Assembly (NCBI RefSeq): GCF_001612985.1
Contig: NZ_BDBM01000067.1
Span: forward strand, 1 to 37,351
Origin: Nocardia gamkensis NBRC 108242
GTDB taxonomy: Bacteria; Actinomycetota; Actinomycetes; Mycobacteriales; Mycobacteriaceae
Reading direction: 5' to 3'
DNA: 37,351 nucleotides
The notes beneath the pieces are model-generated. The model was not told the origin of the DNA, searched no databases, and saw only the letters and a list, made by a program, of their open reading frames with translations. The position numbers and the translations under genes were made by a program. Shown in pieces: positions 8,340 to 16,270 of this stretch (positions are counted from its first letter, which is position 1; each line of letters begins with the position of its first letter).

Positions 8340-8885
8340 ATGATCGAGACACGAGCTGTCGGCGGCTGCGCCGAAACGCGGGGATGGAAACTCGTTCGGC
8401 TGCTGGTGATCGGCGCCGTGGCTTCGGCCGGATCGGTGTTCGGATCCGCTACGGCCGCGGCGACCGGGGGCAACGCGAGTGCGGACTGCCTGTGGGCGGG
8501 CGCCGCTCATGGGCAGGGGAACTCGATCGCCGCCGGTGGTTGGAGCTTCCGGTGCGGCACGGACGAGCGGGGCGCGCCGTACTGGTTCCGCGGTGCGGTC
8601 GTGAGCGAGCCGAGCACGGTGCCCAATCCGGGCGCGGCGCAGGATCCGGCCGGCCGGTTCAGCGCGGGAGCCCGGCAGCCGGGAACGGCGTACAACGACT
8701 ATTGCGTGGGGAGCCAGCTCGTCGAAGGCGCCGAGGATGTCTACCAGGTGGTCACCCATCGGGACGGCACCATGTCCTGGAAGCCCGCCGCTCCGATCGA
8801 GCAGTGGCGCTTCGACCCGGGCGCGACCGGTCCGGCGAAGTCGTGGCGCTCGGCAAGTCTCTGCGACGACGGCAATCTGACCTGA
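8340..8885 (+). CDS. Secreted protein with four cysteines, unknown function
   Basis: 181 residues. Residues ~16-41 (WKLVRLLVIGAVASAGSVFG then SATAAATGG) form a signal peptide. The mature part has four cysteines (ADCLWAG, SFRCGTD, NDYCVGS, ASLCDDG), suggesting two disulfides, and is rich in Gly and Trp (AAGGWSFRCG, MSWKPA, EQWRFD). The N-terminal part resembles small extracellular actinobacterial proteins beginning DCLW-G-x-x-x-G-Q-G. No enzyme motif seen. The start lies 3 bp after the preceding stop. Extracytoplasmic location is inferred from the signal. Confidence 0.65.
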   Translation: MIETRAVGGCAETRGWKLVRLLVIGAVASAGSVFGSATAAATGGNASADCLWAGAAHGQGNSIAAGGWSFRCGTDERGAPYWFRGAVVSEPSTVPNPGAAQDPAGRFSAGARQPGTAYNDYCVGSQLVEGAEDVYQVVTHRDGTMSWKPAAPIEQWRFDPGATGPAKSWRSASLCDDGNLT

Positions 8886-9223
8886 TCCGGCCCGCATGTC
8901 GCGCATGGGTAGCGCTGGATTCGCTGTCTGCTGGAGAGGAGGGTTTATTTGCGTCAAAGCGGATCGACAAAACATTCGCGCCCTGATTGCTGATCCTGGT
9001 GTTTCTTCGGAGGTCAGGTCTCATCTCGCATAAGTTGGCACGTTCGCGGGTGGCGACCGAGGTTTCCAAGGGAGTGATCTGCCCTGATGGATGTGGGCGT
9101 CTTCCGTGTGAGTGTGAGCGAGGGTGCTGATCGGATTGCCAATAGGTAACGCAGAGGCCTCATGCGCTCGGTGCGACGGCGCGCCTCCATCAATGGTTGA
9201 GAGTTTGCGCTCATCATCGCCCC
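8886..9223 (+). other. 338-bp gap upstream of steA
   Basis: No credible gene is visible here. It must hold the steA promoter, but I found no convincing -35/-10 pair and no strong ribosome site before steA. Base composition is less GC-biased than the flanks (TTTATTTGCG, CAAAACATTCG), consistent with non-coding DNA. Confidence 0.45.
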
Positions 9224-10438
9224 ATGAGGATGCCGGCGCTGTTGTCGCGAAACACCGAAACGCTGCCTGGTCTGATCGGGACGGCCAGGGTCGACCGCAA
9301 CACCCGGCGGCTGCTCGGCCGGGTCGGACTGGGCGACATCGTCGTCCTCGACGAGATGGACCTCGACCGGATGACCGCCGACCGGTTGGTCGAGGCCCGC
9401 GTCGGCGCGGTGATCAACACCTCGCCGTCCATCTCCGGTCGCTACCCGAACCTCGGCCCCGAGGCGCTCGTGGCCCACGGGATCCTGCTGCTGGACACGG
9501 TGAGCTCGGATGCGTTCAAGAAGATCAAGGACGGTGTCAAGGTCCGCGTCGTCGGCGGTGTGGTCTACGCCGACAAGCTGATCAAGAAGGAGCCGGAGGT
9601 CCTCGTCGAGGGCATCGAACTCACCGAGACCGCCATCGCCGAGCGCATGCTGGAGGCGCGCAACGGCCTGGCCGATCACCTCGAGGCGTTCGCGGGCAAC
9701 ACCATCGAGTTCATCCGTACCGAGAGCGCACTGCTCATCGACGGGTTCGGCGTTCCGGAGCTGGATCTGGTGATGAAGCACCGGCACGTGGTGGTCGTCG
9801 CCGACGGCCCGGAGCACGCCGAGGATCTGCAGCGGCTCAAGCCGTTCATCAAGGAGTACACCCCGATCCTGATCGGCGTCGGCCGTGGCGCCGACACCCT
9901 GCGCAGGCGGGGATACCGGCCCGACGTCATCGTGGGCGACCCCGAGGAGATCACCAGCGCCACCATGAAATGCGGCGCCGAGGTGATCCTGCCCGCCGAC
10001 ACCGACGGACATGCCAAGGGACTCGAACGCATCCAGGATCTCGGCATCGGCGCGACGACCTTCCCCTCCTCGGGCTCGGCCGCCGATCTGGCGCTGCTGC
10101 TGGCCGACCATCACGGCGCCGCGCTGATTGTCACCGCGGGAGCGCCCGCCTCGCTCGACGACTTCTTCGACCGCGGCCGTCGCGACAGCAATCCGGCCAC
10201 CTTCCTCACCCGGCTCAAGGTCGGTACGAAGCTGATGGACGCGCAGGCGGTGGCCACCCTGTACCGCAATCGCGTGTCCGGAGTCGCCGTCGCGCTGGTG
10301 GTGCTCGCCGCGCTGGTCGCGGTGATCGTCGTGTTGCTGGCGTCCAACAGCGGCGGGGACATCGTGGATTGGGGCGTGGACGCCTGGAACCGCCTCGCGC
10401 GATGGGCGCAGGGGCAAGCCGGATCGTTGGAATTCTGA
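9224..10438 (+). CDS. steA: SteA, septum-associated membrane protein (Rv1697-like)
   Basis: 404 residues. The start MRMPALLSRN and following GTARVDRNTRRLL and VNTSPSISGRYPNLGPE-like segment (here INTSPSISGRYPNLGPE) match the mycobacterial orthologue. The cytoplasmic domain is TPK-catalytic-like (ILIGVGRGADTL, RPDVIVGDPEEIT, PADTDGHAKG). A single membrane helix follows near the C-terminus (VSGVAVALVVLAALVAVIVV), with a short external tail. In Corynebacterium SteA and SteB form a complex that affects septum and mycolate-envelope integrity. The ATG at 9224 (or 9230) is preferred because alignment starts there; an in-frame GTG/ATG at 9197 has no support. Confidence 0.88.
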   Translation: MRMPALLSRNTETLPGLIGTARVDRNTRRLLGRVGLGDIVVLDEMDLDRMTADRLVEARVGAVINTSPSISGRYPNLGPEALVAHGILLLDTVSSDAFKKIKDGVKVRVVGGVVYADKLIKKEPEVLVEGIELTETAIAERMLEARNGLADHLEAFAGNTIEFIRTESALLIDGFGVPELDLVMKHRHVVVVADGPEHAEDLQRLKPFIKEYTPILIGVGRGADTLRRRGYRPDVIVGDPEEITSATMKCGAEVILPADTDGHAKGLERIQDLGIGATTFPSSGSAADLALLLADHHGAALIVTAGAPASLDDFFDRGRRDSNPATFLTRLKVGTKLMDAQAVATLYRNRVSGVAVALVVLAALVAVIVVLLASNSGGDIVDWGVDAWNRLARWAQGQAGSLEF

Positions 10439-10446
10439 GGAGAACG

Positions 10447-11391
10447 ATGATTTCGCTGCGCCAGCACGCCGTCTCGATCGTCGGGATCTTCCTCGCGCTC
10501 GCGGTCGGTGTGGTGCTCGGATCCCAGACGCTCGCGGCCGACCTGCTGTCGGCCTTGCGGGCGGACAAGTCCGACCTGCGCCAGCAGGTCGACGTCCTGA
10601 CCGAGCAGAACCGGCGGCTCGGCGAGCAGGCCGTGGCCGCCGATCGGTTCATCGCCGGGTCGTCGGGCCGCATTCTCGGCGGCGCGCTCACCGACCGCAG
10701 CGTCGTCGTGTTCACGACCCCGGACGCCGATCCCGGAGACGTCGACGCGGTGAACAAGGCGCTCGAGGTCGCCGGCGCGGGCGTCACCGGCCGGATCGCG
10801 CTCACCGAGGCGTTCGTCGACGCCACCGAGGGCGACCGGATGCGCTCGGCCGTCACGAACGTCATCCCGGCCGGGGCGCAGCTGCGGACCGGCGCGGTGG
10901 ATCAGGGCAGTATGGCCGGTGATCTGCTCGGCCTGGTGCTCCTGCTCGACCCGGCCACCGGGCAAACCCGGAGCACCCCGGAGGAACTCGGGCTGGTCCT
11001 GGAGACTCTGCGCGGCGGCGGCTTCCTCGCCTACGGCGAAACGCCGGTGCGGCCCGCGCAGCTCGCGGTCGTGATCACCGGCAACGGCGTCGCTGCCGCC
11101 GAGAACGGCGTGGGCGCCAACAGCGCGCGTTTCGCGGGCGCCCTGCGTGGCCGCGGTGCGGGCGTGGTCCTCGCGGGCCGCGCGGGCGCCGCCGACCAGC
11201 AGGGGCCGATCGCCGTGGTACGCGCCGACGCCGCGCTCGCGGCCCAGGTGAGCACCGTCGACAATCTCGAGCGGGAACTCGGCCGGGTCACGACCGTGCT
11301 TGCGCTCGGTGAGCAGCTCAACGGTGGCGCAGGACGCTACGGCACCGGCGCCAAGGCCACCGCGCTCACTCTGGCCGCCGTTCCCGGCTGA
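10447..11391 (+). CDS. steB: SteB / MctB-type envelope protein (Rv1698-like)
   Basis: 314 residues. An N-terminal signal anchor (HAVSIVGIFLALAVGVVLGS, about 7-26) is followed by a coiled coil (LRADKSDLRQQVDVLTEQNR) and an external domain. The mycobacterial homologue was named MctB (copper resistance, channel-like), while the Corynebacterium homologue SteB partners SteA; the second role fits the operon with steA. AGGAG (10438-10442) overlaps the steA stop and lies 4 bp from the ATG. Which biochemical role applies cannot be read from sequence. Confidence 0.88.
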   Translation: MISLRQHAVSIVGIFLALAVGVVLGSQTLAADLLSALRADKSDLRQQVDVLTEQNRRLGEQAVAADRFIAGSSGRILGGALTDRSVVVFTTPDADPGDVDAVNKALEVAGAGVTGRIALTEAFVDATEGDRMRSAVTNVIPAGAQLRTGAVDQGSMAGDLLGLVLLLDPATGQTRSTPEELGLVLETLRGGGFLAYGETPVRPAQLAVVITGNGVAAAENGVGANSARFAGALRGRGAGVVLAGRAGAADQQGPIAVVRADAALAAQVSTVDNLERELGRVTTVLALGEQLNGGAGRYGTGAKATALTLAAVPG

Positions 11392-11468
11392 CCTGCCGCG
11401 AGGCCGCCGACGGGCCTCCGGAGGATGCCGGGACGCGACCCGGCTCACACTTCGGCTCCGAGTGCTCT

Positions 11469-11487
11469 GATCGCCGTTCCGGCGATC
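11469..11487 (+). terminator. Hairpin downstream of steB
   Basis: GATCGCCG (11469-11476) and CGGCGATC (11480-11487) form an 8-bp stem with a 3-nt loop. A weaker 6-bp repeat (GAGGCC/GGCCTC) lies at 11400-11418. Together they plausibly separate steAB from pyrG. Confidence 0.5.
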
Positions 11488-11533
11488 GGCGGGCAAACGT
11501 GCGCGGCATTCGAACGGACGGGCGGATTCGTGT

Positions 11534-11548
11534 TACCGTGAAGACCCG
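11534..11548 (+). promoter_or_regulatory. Probable -10 box for a leaderless pyrG transcript
   Basis: TACCGT (11534-11539) fits the actinobacterial TAnnnT -10 and ends 8 bp before the GTG start of pyrG at 11548. No ribosome site precedes that GTG, so transcription probably starts at or next to the start codon. Confidence 0.45.
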
Positions 11549-13269
11549 TGGGTCAAACACGGATTCAGGCGCGAACGGCCACGAAGCACATCTTCGTCAG
11601 CGGTGGTGTCGCCTCCTCATTGGGTAAAGGTCTTACCGCCTCCAGCCTCGGTCAGCTGCTGACGGCGCGTGGGCTGCGCGTCACGATGCAGAAACTCGAC
11701 CCGTACTTGAACGTCGATCCCGGCACGATGAACCCCTTCCAGCACGGCGAGGTGTTCGTGACCGAGGACGGGGCGGAGACCGACCTGGACGTCGGCCACT
11801 ACGAGCGTTTCCTCGATCGGGACCTGTCCCGGGACGCGAATGTGACCACCGGGCAAATCTATTCGTCGGTCATCGCCAAGGAGCGCCGCGGCGAGTACCT
11901 CGGCGACACGGTGCAGGTGATCCCGCATATCACCGACGAGATCAAGAACCGGATCCTCGCCATGCGCGGCCCGGATCTGCAGGGCCAGACCCCGGACGTG
12001 GTGATCACCGAGATCGGCGGCACCGTCGGCGACATCGAGTCGCAGCCGTTCCTCGAGGCCGCCCGCCAGATCCGCCACGACGTCGGACGCGACAACGTCT
12101 TCTTCCTGCACGTGTCGCTGGTGCCCTACCTCGCGCCCTCCGGTGAGCTGAAGACCAAGCCGACCCAGCACTCGGTGGCGGCGCTGCGCAATATCGGTAT
12201 CCAGCCCGACGCGCTGATCCTGCGCTGTGACCGCGAGGTCCCGCAGGCGCTGAAGAGCAAGATCGCGCTGATGTGCGACGTCGAGGTGGACGCGTGCATC
12301 TCCACGCCGGACGCGCCGTCGATCTACGACATCCCGCGCGTGCTGCACCGGGAGGGCTTGGACGCCTACGTGGTGCGCAGGCTGGGCCTGCCGTTCCGCG
12401 ACGTGGACTGGACCGTGTGGGGCGATCTGCTCGACCGTGTGCACTCGCCGCGCGAGACGGTCGAGGTGGCGCTGGTCGGCAAGTACGTCGACCTGCCCGA
12501 CGCCTACCTCTCGGTCACCGAGGCGCTGCGCGCGGGCGGGTTCGCCTCGCGCGCCAAGGTGAACATCCGCTGGGTGCCCTCCGACGAGTGCGAGACCGCC
12601 TCCGGCGCCCAGCACGCGCTGCGTGACGTGGACGCCGTCCTGATCCCCGGCGGCTTCGGTATCCGCGGCATCGAGGGCAAGGTCGGCGCGATCCACTACG
12701 CGCGCACCCGCGGCATCCCGCTGCTCGGCTTGTGCCTGGGGTTGCAGTGCGTCGTGATCGAGGCGGCGCGCAGGGTGGGGCTGGCGGAGGCCAACTCGGC
12801 CGAGTTCGAGCCGGACACGCCGCATCCGGTCATCTCCACCATGGCCGACCAGGAGCAGGCCGTGGCCGGCGAGGCCGATCTCGGCGGCACCATGCGGCTG
12901 GGCGCCTACCCGGCGATGCTGGAGAAGGGCTCGGTCGTCGCCCAGGCCTACGGCAGCGAACAGGTCTCCGAGCGTCACCGCCACCGCTACGAGGTGAACA
13001 ACGCCTACCGCGACAAGATCGCGCAGAGCGGGTTGAAGTTCAGCGGCACCTCGCCGGACGGGCACCTGGTCGAGTTCGTGGAGTTGCCCGCCGACGTGCA
13101 TCCGTTCTTCGTCGCCACACAGGCGCACCCGGAGTTGAAGAGTCGCCCCACGCGCCCGCATCCGCTGTTCGCGGCGCTCATCTCGGCGGCACTGCGATAC
13201 AAGGCGGCCGAACGGCTCCCGGTGGACATCCCGGGTGAAGAACTGGCGGGTGCGACGGAACAGGCGTAG
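11548..13269 (+). CDS. pyrG: CTP synthase
   Basis: 573 residues; makes CTP from UTP, ATP and glutamine. The N-terminal synthetase domain contains KHIFVSGGVASSLGKGLTAS, NVDPGTMNPFQHGEVFV and EIGGTVGDIES. The class-I glutaminase domain has nucleophile C396 in GLCLGLQ, and HPE of the catalytic triad near the C-terminus (QAHPELKSRP). Length is as expected for the family. Gene order steB-pyrG-nudix-xerD is conserved with mycobacteria. Confidence 0.97.
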   Translation: MGQTRIQARTATKHIFVSGGVASSLGKGLTASSLGQLLTARGLRVTMQKLDPYLNVDPGTMNPFQHGEVFVTEDGAETDLDVGHYERFLDRDLSRDANVTTGQIYSSVIAKERRGEYLGDTVQVIPHITDEIKNRILAMRGPDLQGQTPDVVITEIGGTVGDIESQPFLEAARQIRHDVGRDNVFFLHVSLVPYLAPSGELKTKPTQHSVAALRNIGIQPDALILRCDREVPQALKSKIALMCDVEVDACISTPDAPSIYDIPRVLHREGLDAYVVRRLGLPFRDVDWTVWGDLLDRVHSPRETVEVALVGKYVDLPDAYLSVTEALRAGGFASRAKVNIRWVPSDECETASGAQHALRDVDAVLIPGGFGIRGIEGKVGAIHYARTRGIPLLGLCLGLQCVVIEAARRVGLAEANSAEFEPDTPHPVISTMADQEQAVAGEADLGGTMRLGAYPAMLEKGSVVAQAYGSEQVSERHRHRYEVNNAYRDKIAQSGLKFSGTSPDGHLVEFVELPADVHPFFVATQAHPELKSRPTRPHPLFAALISAALRYKAAERLPVDIPGEELAGATEQA

Positions 13270-13273
13270 CGGC

Positions 13274-13933
13274 ATGACCGACGGGGGCGCTGCCGAGCCG
13301 GGCAGCCACGACTTCGAGACAGTTTCCACCGAGACCGTGTACAGCGGCGCGATCCTCGCACTGCGGCTCGACCAGGTGCGCATGCCGGGCGGCCGGGTCG
13401 TCGAGCGAGAGGTGATCGAGCACCACGGCGCCGTCGCCGTGGCCGCGATCGATGACGACGGCAATGTGGTGCTGATCAATCAATATCGTCACCCGATCAG
13501 CAGGCGGCTGCTCGAACTGCCCGCCGGTCTGCTCGACGTGCCCGGCGAGGATCCACTGCTCGCGGCCCGCCGTGAGCTGGCCGAGGAAACCGGGTTGGCC
13601 GCCAGGGAATGGGCGGTGCTGGTGGACGTGGCGCTCTCGCCCGGGTTCACCGATGAAGCGCTGCGGGTCTACCTGGCGCGCGGTCTGTACGAAACCGACC
13701 GTCCGGAGCCGGAATTCGAGGAGGCGGATCTGGAAGTGGTCCGCATGCCGGTCGACGCGGCGGTCCGCGCGGCGCTGAGCGGTGAGATCGTCAACGCCAC
13801 GGCGGTCGCGGGCGTGCTCGCGCTGGCGGCCGCGCGGGCGGGCGGGATCGAGTTGCGGCCGCCGGACGCACCCTGGGACGGTCAGCCCACGACCTTCCTC
13901 CGCCGCAAGGCGGCCGCGAAGTCCGGAGACTGA
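13274..13933 (+). CDS. Nudix ADP-ribose pyrophosphatase (Rv1700-like)
   Basis: 219 residues. The Nudix box reads GLLDVPGEDPLLAARRELAE followed by ETG; the REL-EE-G core is intact, with one extra residue before the first Glu, as I recall for the mycobacterial ADP-ribose pyrophosphatase. INQYRHPISRRLLELPAG is typical of the NudF branch. It would hydrolyse ADP-ribose to AMP and ribose-5-phosphate. The ATG at 13274 is 4 bp after the pyrG stop, suggesting coupling. Confidence 0.9.
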   Translation: MTDGGAAEPGSHDFETVSTETVYSGAILALRLDQVRMPGGRVVEREVIEHHGAVAVAAIDDDGNVVLINQYRHPISRRLLELPAGLLDVPGEDPLLAARRELAEETGLAAREWAVLVDVALSPGFTDEALRVYLARGLYETDRPEPEFEEADLEVVRMPVDAAVRAALSGEIVNATAVAGVLALAAARAGGIELRPPDAPWDGQPTTFLRRKAAAKSGD

Positions 13934-13939
13934 CCGGAC

Positions 13940-14884
13940 GTGCTCGGCCGCGAGCTCGACGCTTATCTCGACCACCTCGCCGTCGAGCGCGGTGTCGCGC
14001 CCAACACCTTGGGCGCCTACCGGCGTGACCTCGGTCGCTATCTGGATTTCCTGTCCGGGCGCGGCATCCGTTCGCTCGACCGGGTCGCCGAGTCCGATGT
14101 CGCCGAGTTCACCATGGCGCTGCGCTCGGGCGATCGAGGGCACCCGCCGCTGGCGGCGAGTTCGGTGGCCCGCGCGCTGATCGCGGTGCGCGGCTGGCAT
14201 CGCTTCGCTGCCGCGGAGGGGCTGACCGACACCGACGTGGCGCACGCGGTGAAGCCGCCCGCGCCGGGGCGCAGGTTGCCCAAGGCGCTGCCCTACGACC
14301 AGGTGCTGCGATTGCTGGAGGCGGCGGGCGGTGGCTCGGGAGATCCCGCGGAGGGTGTCGACGGCGGCCCGCGCGGCCTGCGCGACCGCGCGCTGCTGGA
14401 AATGCTGTATTCCACCGGCGCCCGTATCTCGGAAACGATCGGATTGGACGTCGACGATCTCGACCTCGGGGAACGGTCGGTCGTGCTGCGCGGCAAGGGC
14501 GGGAAACAGCGCCTGGTGCCGATCGGACGGCCCGCCCTCGCCGCCGTGGACGCCTACCTGGTCCGGGGACGGCCTGTGCTGGCCGCGCGGGGAAAGGGCA
14601 ACGCCGGGGCCCTCTTCCTGAATGCCCGCGGCGCCCGGCTGTCCCGGCAGAGCGCCTGGCAGGTCCTGCACACCGCAGCCGAACGGGCGGGCATCGCGGC
14701 GGCGGTGTCGCCGCACACGCTGCGCCACTCCTTCGCCACCCATCTGCTCGACGGTGGCGCCGACGTCAGGGTGGTGCAGGAATTGCTGGGCCACGCCTCG
14801 GTGACCACGACCCAGATCTACACCCTGGTCACGGTCAACACCTTGCGCGAAGTCTGGGCGACCGCACACCCCCGCGCCCGGTGA
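13940..14884 (+). CDS. xerD: Tyrosine recombinase XerD
   Basis: 314 residues. SAM-like N-terminal core-binding domain (LDAYLDHLAVERGVAPNTL) and C-terminal catalytic domain with the full set R162 (GARISE), K186 (GKGGKQ), H259 and R262 (HTLRHSF), H285 (LLGHAS) and nucleophile Y294 (TTQIYT). It resolves chromosome dimers at dif with XerC. The GTG lies 6 bp after the Nudix stop. The local order xerD, parA, scpAB is a chromosome-maintenance group. Confidence 0.95.
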   Translation: MLGRELDAYLDHLAVERGVAPNTLGAYRRDLGRYLDFLSGRGIRSLDRVAESDVAEFTMALRSGDRGHPPLAASSVARALIAVRGWHRFAAAEGLTDTDVAHAVKPPAPGRRLPKALPYDQVLRLLEAAGGGSGDPAEGVDGGPRGLRDRALLEMLYSTGARISETIGLDVDDLDLGERSVVLRGKGGKQRLVPIGRPALAAVDAYLVRGRPVLAARGKGNAGALFLNARGARLSRQSAWQVLHTAAERAGIAAAVSPHTLRHSFATHLLDGGADVRVVQELLGHASVTTTQIYTLVTVNTLREVWATAHPRAR

Positions 14885-14892
14885 GGTCTTCG

Positions 14893-14921
14893 CGTTTCGC
14901 GGCCCACCATGACGCGAAACG
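14893..14921 (+). terminator. Hairpin after xerD
   Basis: CGTTTCGCG (14893-14901) is the reverse complement of CGCGAAACG (14913-14921); the loop is 11 nt. It begins 9 bp after the xerD stop and covers the only ATG of the cupin-like fragment downstream. Confidence 0.5.
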
Positions 14922-14944
14922 AGTTGACTGGCAGAGTCTTTCGG

Positions 14945-15085
14945 AGCAAAGCTGGCCTGGTGGTGCTTGCGCCTGGCCTCGTGCACGCCTTCGGCGCCGC
15001 CGCCGACGGGCCCGCGGAGTTCCTGGCTGTGCGCACACCCGGTATCGTCCGCTTCGAAGACTTCCGGCGACGCGGCCGGAGCGCG
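14945..15085 (+). pseudogene. Remnant of a cupin-domain protein (C-terminal half only)
   Basis: The frame reads KAGLVVLAPGLVHAFG, then PAEFLAVRTPGIVRFEDFRR, the second half of a cupin barrel (G-x-V-x-x-P-x-G-x-x-H-x-F ... P-G-x-x-x-F-E). The first half, with the metal-binding His/His/Glu motif, is absent; upstream is only the xerD terminator and the xerD end. The frame continues to 15238 with unrelated Arg-rich sequence. The nearest ATG (14909) is inside the hairpin, so translation is doubtful. I read it as a deletion scar; a real 109-residue gene is less likely. Confidence 0.4.
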
Positions 15086-15167
15086 CGCGGGGAGGCGGAC
15101 TGGGACAGCATGATCGAATTGCGCAATGGCGTTGACCAGCGCCGGACGAACACGCCGCGCGCAGGCG

Positions 15168-15196
15168 CGGCACTCGAGTGCCGTCAAGCGGTAGCG
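15168..15196 (+). promoter_or_regulatory. 16-bp perfect palindrome next to a -10 box upstream of parA
   Basis: CGGCACTCGAGTGCCG (15168-15183) is its own reverse complement. TAGCGT (15191-15196) fits a -10 box, and the palindrome then covers the -35 and spacer region, where a repressor would sit. It is not the bacterial parS sequence. The rest of the 14885-15295 gap holds only the cupin fragment and two hairpins. Confidence 0.35.
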
Positions 15197-15241
15197 TCTA
15201 TCCAGAGCTGGACCGCACGAAAGCGAGGTCGGCCCTGATCG

Positions 15242-15263
15242 GCCTCGCTACGCTCGGCGAGGC
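15242..15263 (+). other. Hairpin in the parA leader
   Basis: GCCTCGC (15242-15248) pairs with GCGAGGC (15257-15263) around an 8-nt loop, 33 bp before the parA start. It could be an attenuator-like or mRNA-stability structure. Confidence 0.3.
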
Positions 15264-15295
15264 AACGGGCAGGAACGTATAAGGAGCAGCGGATC

Positions 15296-16270
15296 GTGAC
15301 GACAGCCGGAGCGGCAGAGCCGCCGATGGGTGCTGGGGCGGAGCCGCTTACGGGCTCGCGACCGGGTCCGTACTCGGACGCCGCAGCGGAAACGCTGTGG
15401 GGCCACGGAGTCGAGCCGGTCCCCGAGGACGCGACGCTCGGCCCGACCGGACGACCGTTGCGGCTGGTGCCGGACCCGCCGCCGGTCGGCGAGCACGGTG
15501 ACGCGCTGATCGTGGCCATGTGCAACCAGAAGGGCGGGGTCGGCAAGACCACCTCCACCATCAATCTCGGTGCCGCGCTGGCCGAATACGGTCGCCGGGT
15601 GCTGCTCGTCGACCTGGACCCGCAGGGCGCGCTGTCGGCCGGTCTCGGCGTCGCCCACCACGATCTCGACTCGACCGTGCACGACCTGCTCATCGGTTCC
15701 AAGGTGTCCATCGATGACGTGCTGATGCAGACGCGGGTCCCGAACATGGACCTGCTGCCGAGCAACATCGACCTCTCCGCCGCGGAGATCCAGCTCGTCA
15801 ACGAGGTGGGCCGGGAGCAATCGCTCGGCCGCGCGCTGGAGCCGGTGCGCAACCGCTACGACTACATCCTCATCGACTGCCAGCCTTCGCTGGGCCTGCT
15901 CACGGTCAACGCCCTGGCCTGCTCGGACGGCGTGATCATCCCGATGGAGTGCGAGTACTTCTCGCTGCGCGGGCTCGCGCTGCTCAACGACACCGTCGAG
16001 AAGGTGCGGGACCGGCTGAACCCGCGGTTGAGCCTGTACGGAATAGTGGTCACCATGTTCGACTCTCGACTGCTGCATTCGCGCCAGGTCATGGCGCGCG
16101 TCGTCGAGGTGTTCGGTGAGCTGGTCTACGACACCGCCATCGCGCGCACCGTCCGTTTCCCGGACGCCAGTGTCGCGGGCGAGCCCATCACCACATGGGC
16201 GCCGAAATCGAGTGGCGCCGAAGCGTATCGGTCGATGGCCCGGGAAGTCATCCACCGATCCGGCCGGTGA
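15296..16270 (+). CDS. ParA-family ATPase (Rv1708-like)
   Basis: 324 residues. After ~65 Pro/Gly-rich residues the deviant Walker A is KGGVGKTT (79-86), followed by VLLVDLDPQGALSAGLG and IDCQPSLGLLTVNAL (Walker B region). This is the second ParA/Soj-like protein of actinobacteria, linked to scpAB rather than to a parB; I see no parB here. AAGGAG at 15281-15286 supports the GTG. The stop overlaps the scpA start (GTGA), so it is probably co-translated with the condensin subunit; a role in nucleoid organisation is inferred. Confidence 0.88.
   Translation: MTTAGAAEPPMGAGAEPLTGSRPGPYSDAAAETLWGHGVEPVPEDATLGPTGRPLRLVPDPPPVGEHGDALIVAMCNQKGGVGKTTSTINLGAALAEYGRRVLLVDLDPQGALSAGLGVAHHDLDSTVHDLLIGSKVSIDDVLMQTRVPNMDLLPSNIDLSAAEIQLVNEVGREQSLGRALEPVRNRYDYILIDCQPSLGLLTVNALACSDGVIIPMECEYFSLRGLALLNDTVEKVRDRLNPRLSLYGIVVTMFDSRLLHSRQVMARVVEVFGELVYDTAIARTVRFPDASVAGEPITTWAPKSSGAEAYRSMAREVIHRSGR

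Noticed and set aside
9124..10446. Long frame leading into steB
   Set aside because: It is out of frame with steA and Arg/Gly-rich. steB has its own AGGAG and ATG at 10447, and a signal anchor starting there.
14909..15238. A functional 109-residue cupin gene
   Set aside because: Its ATG lies within the xerD hairpin, half of the cupin barrel and the metal motif are missing, and the C-terminus is low complexity. Listed as a remnant instead.
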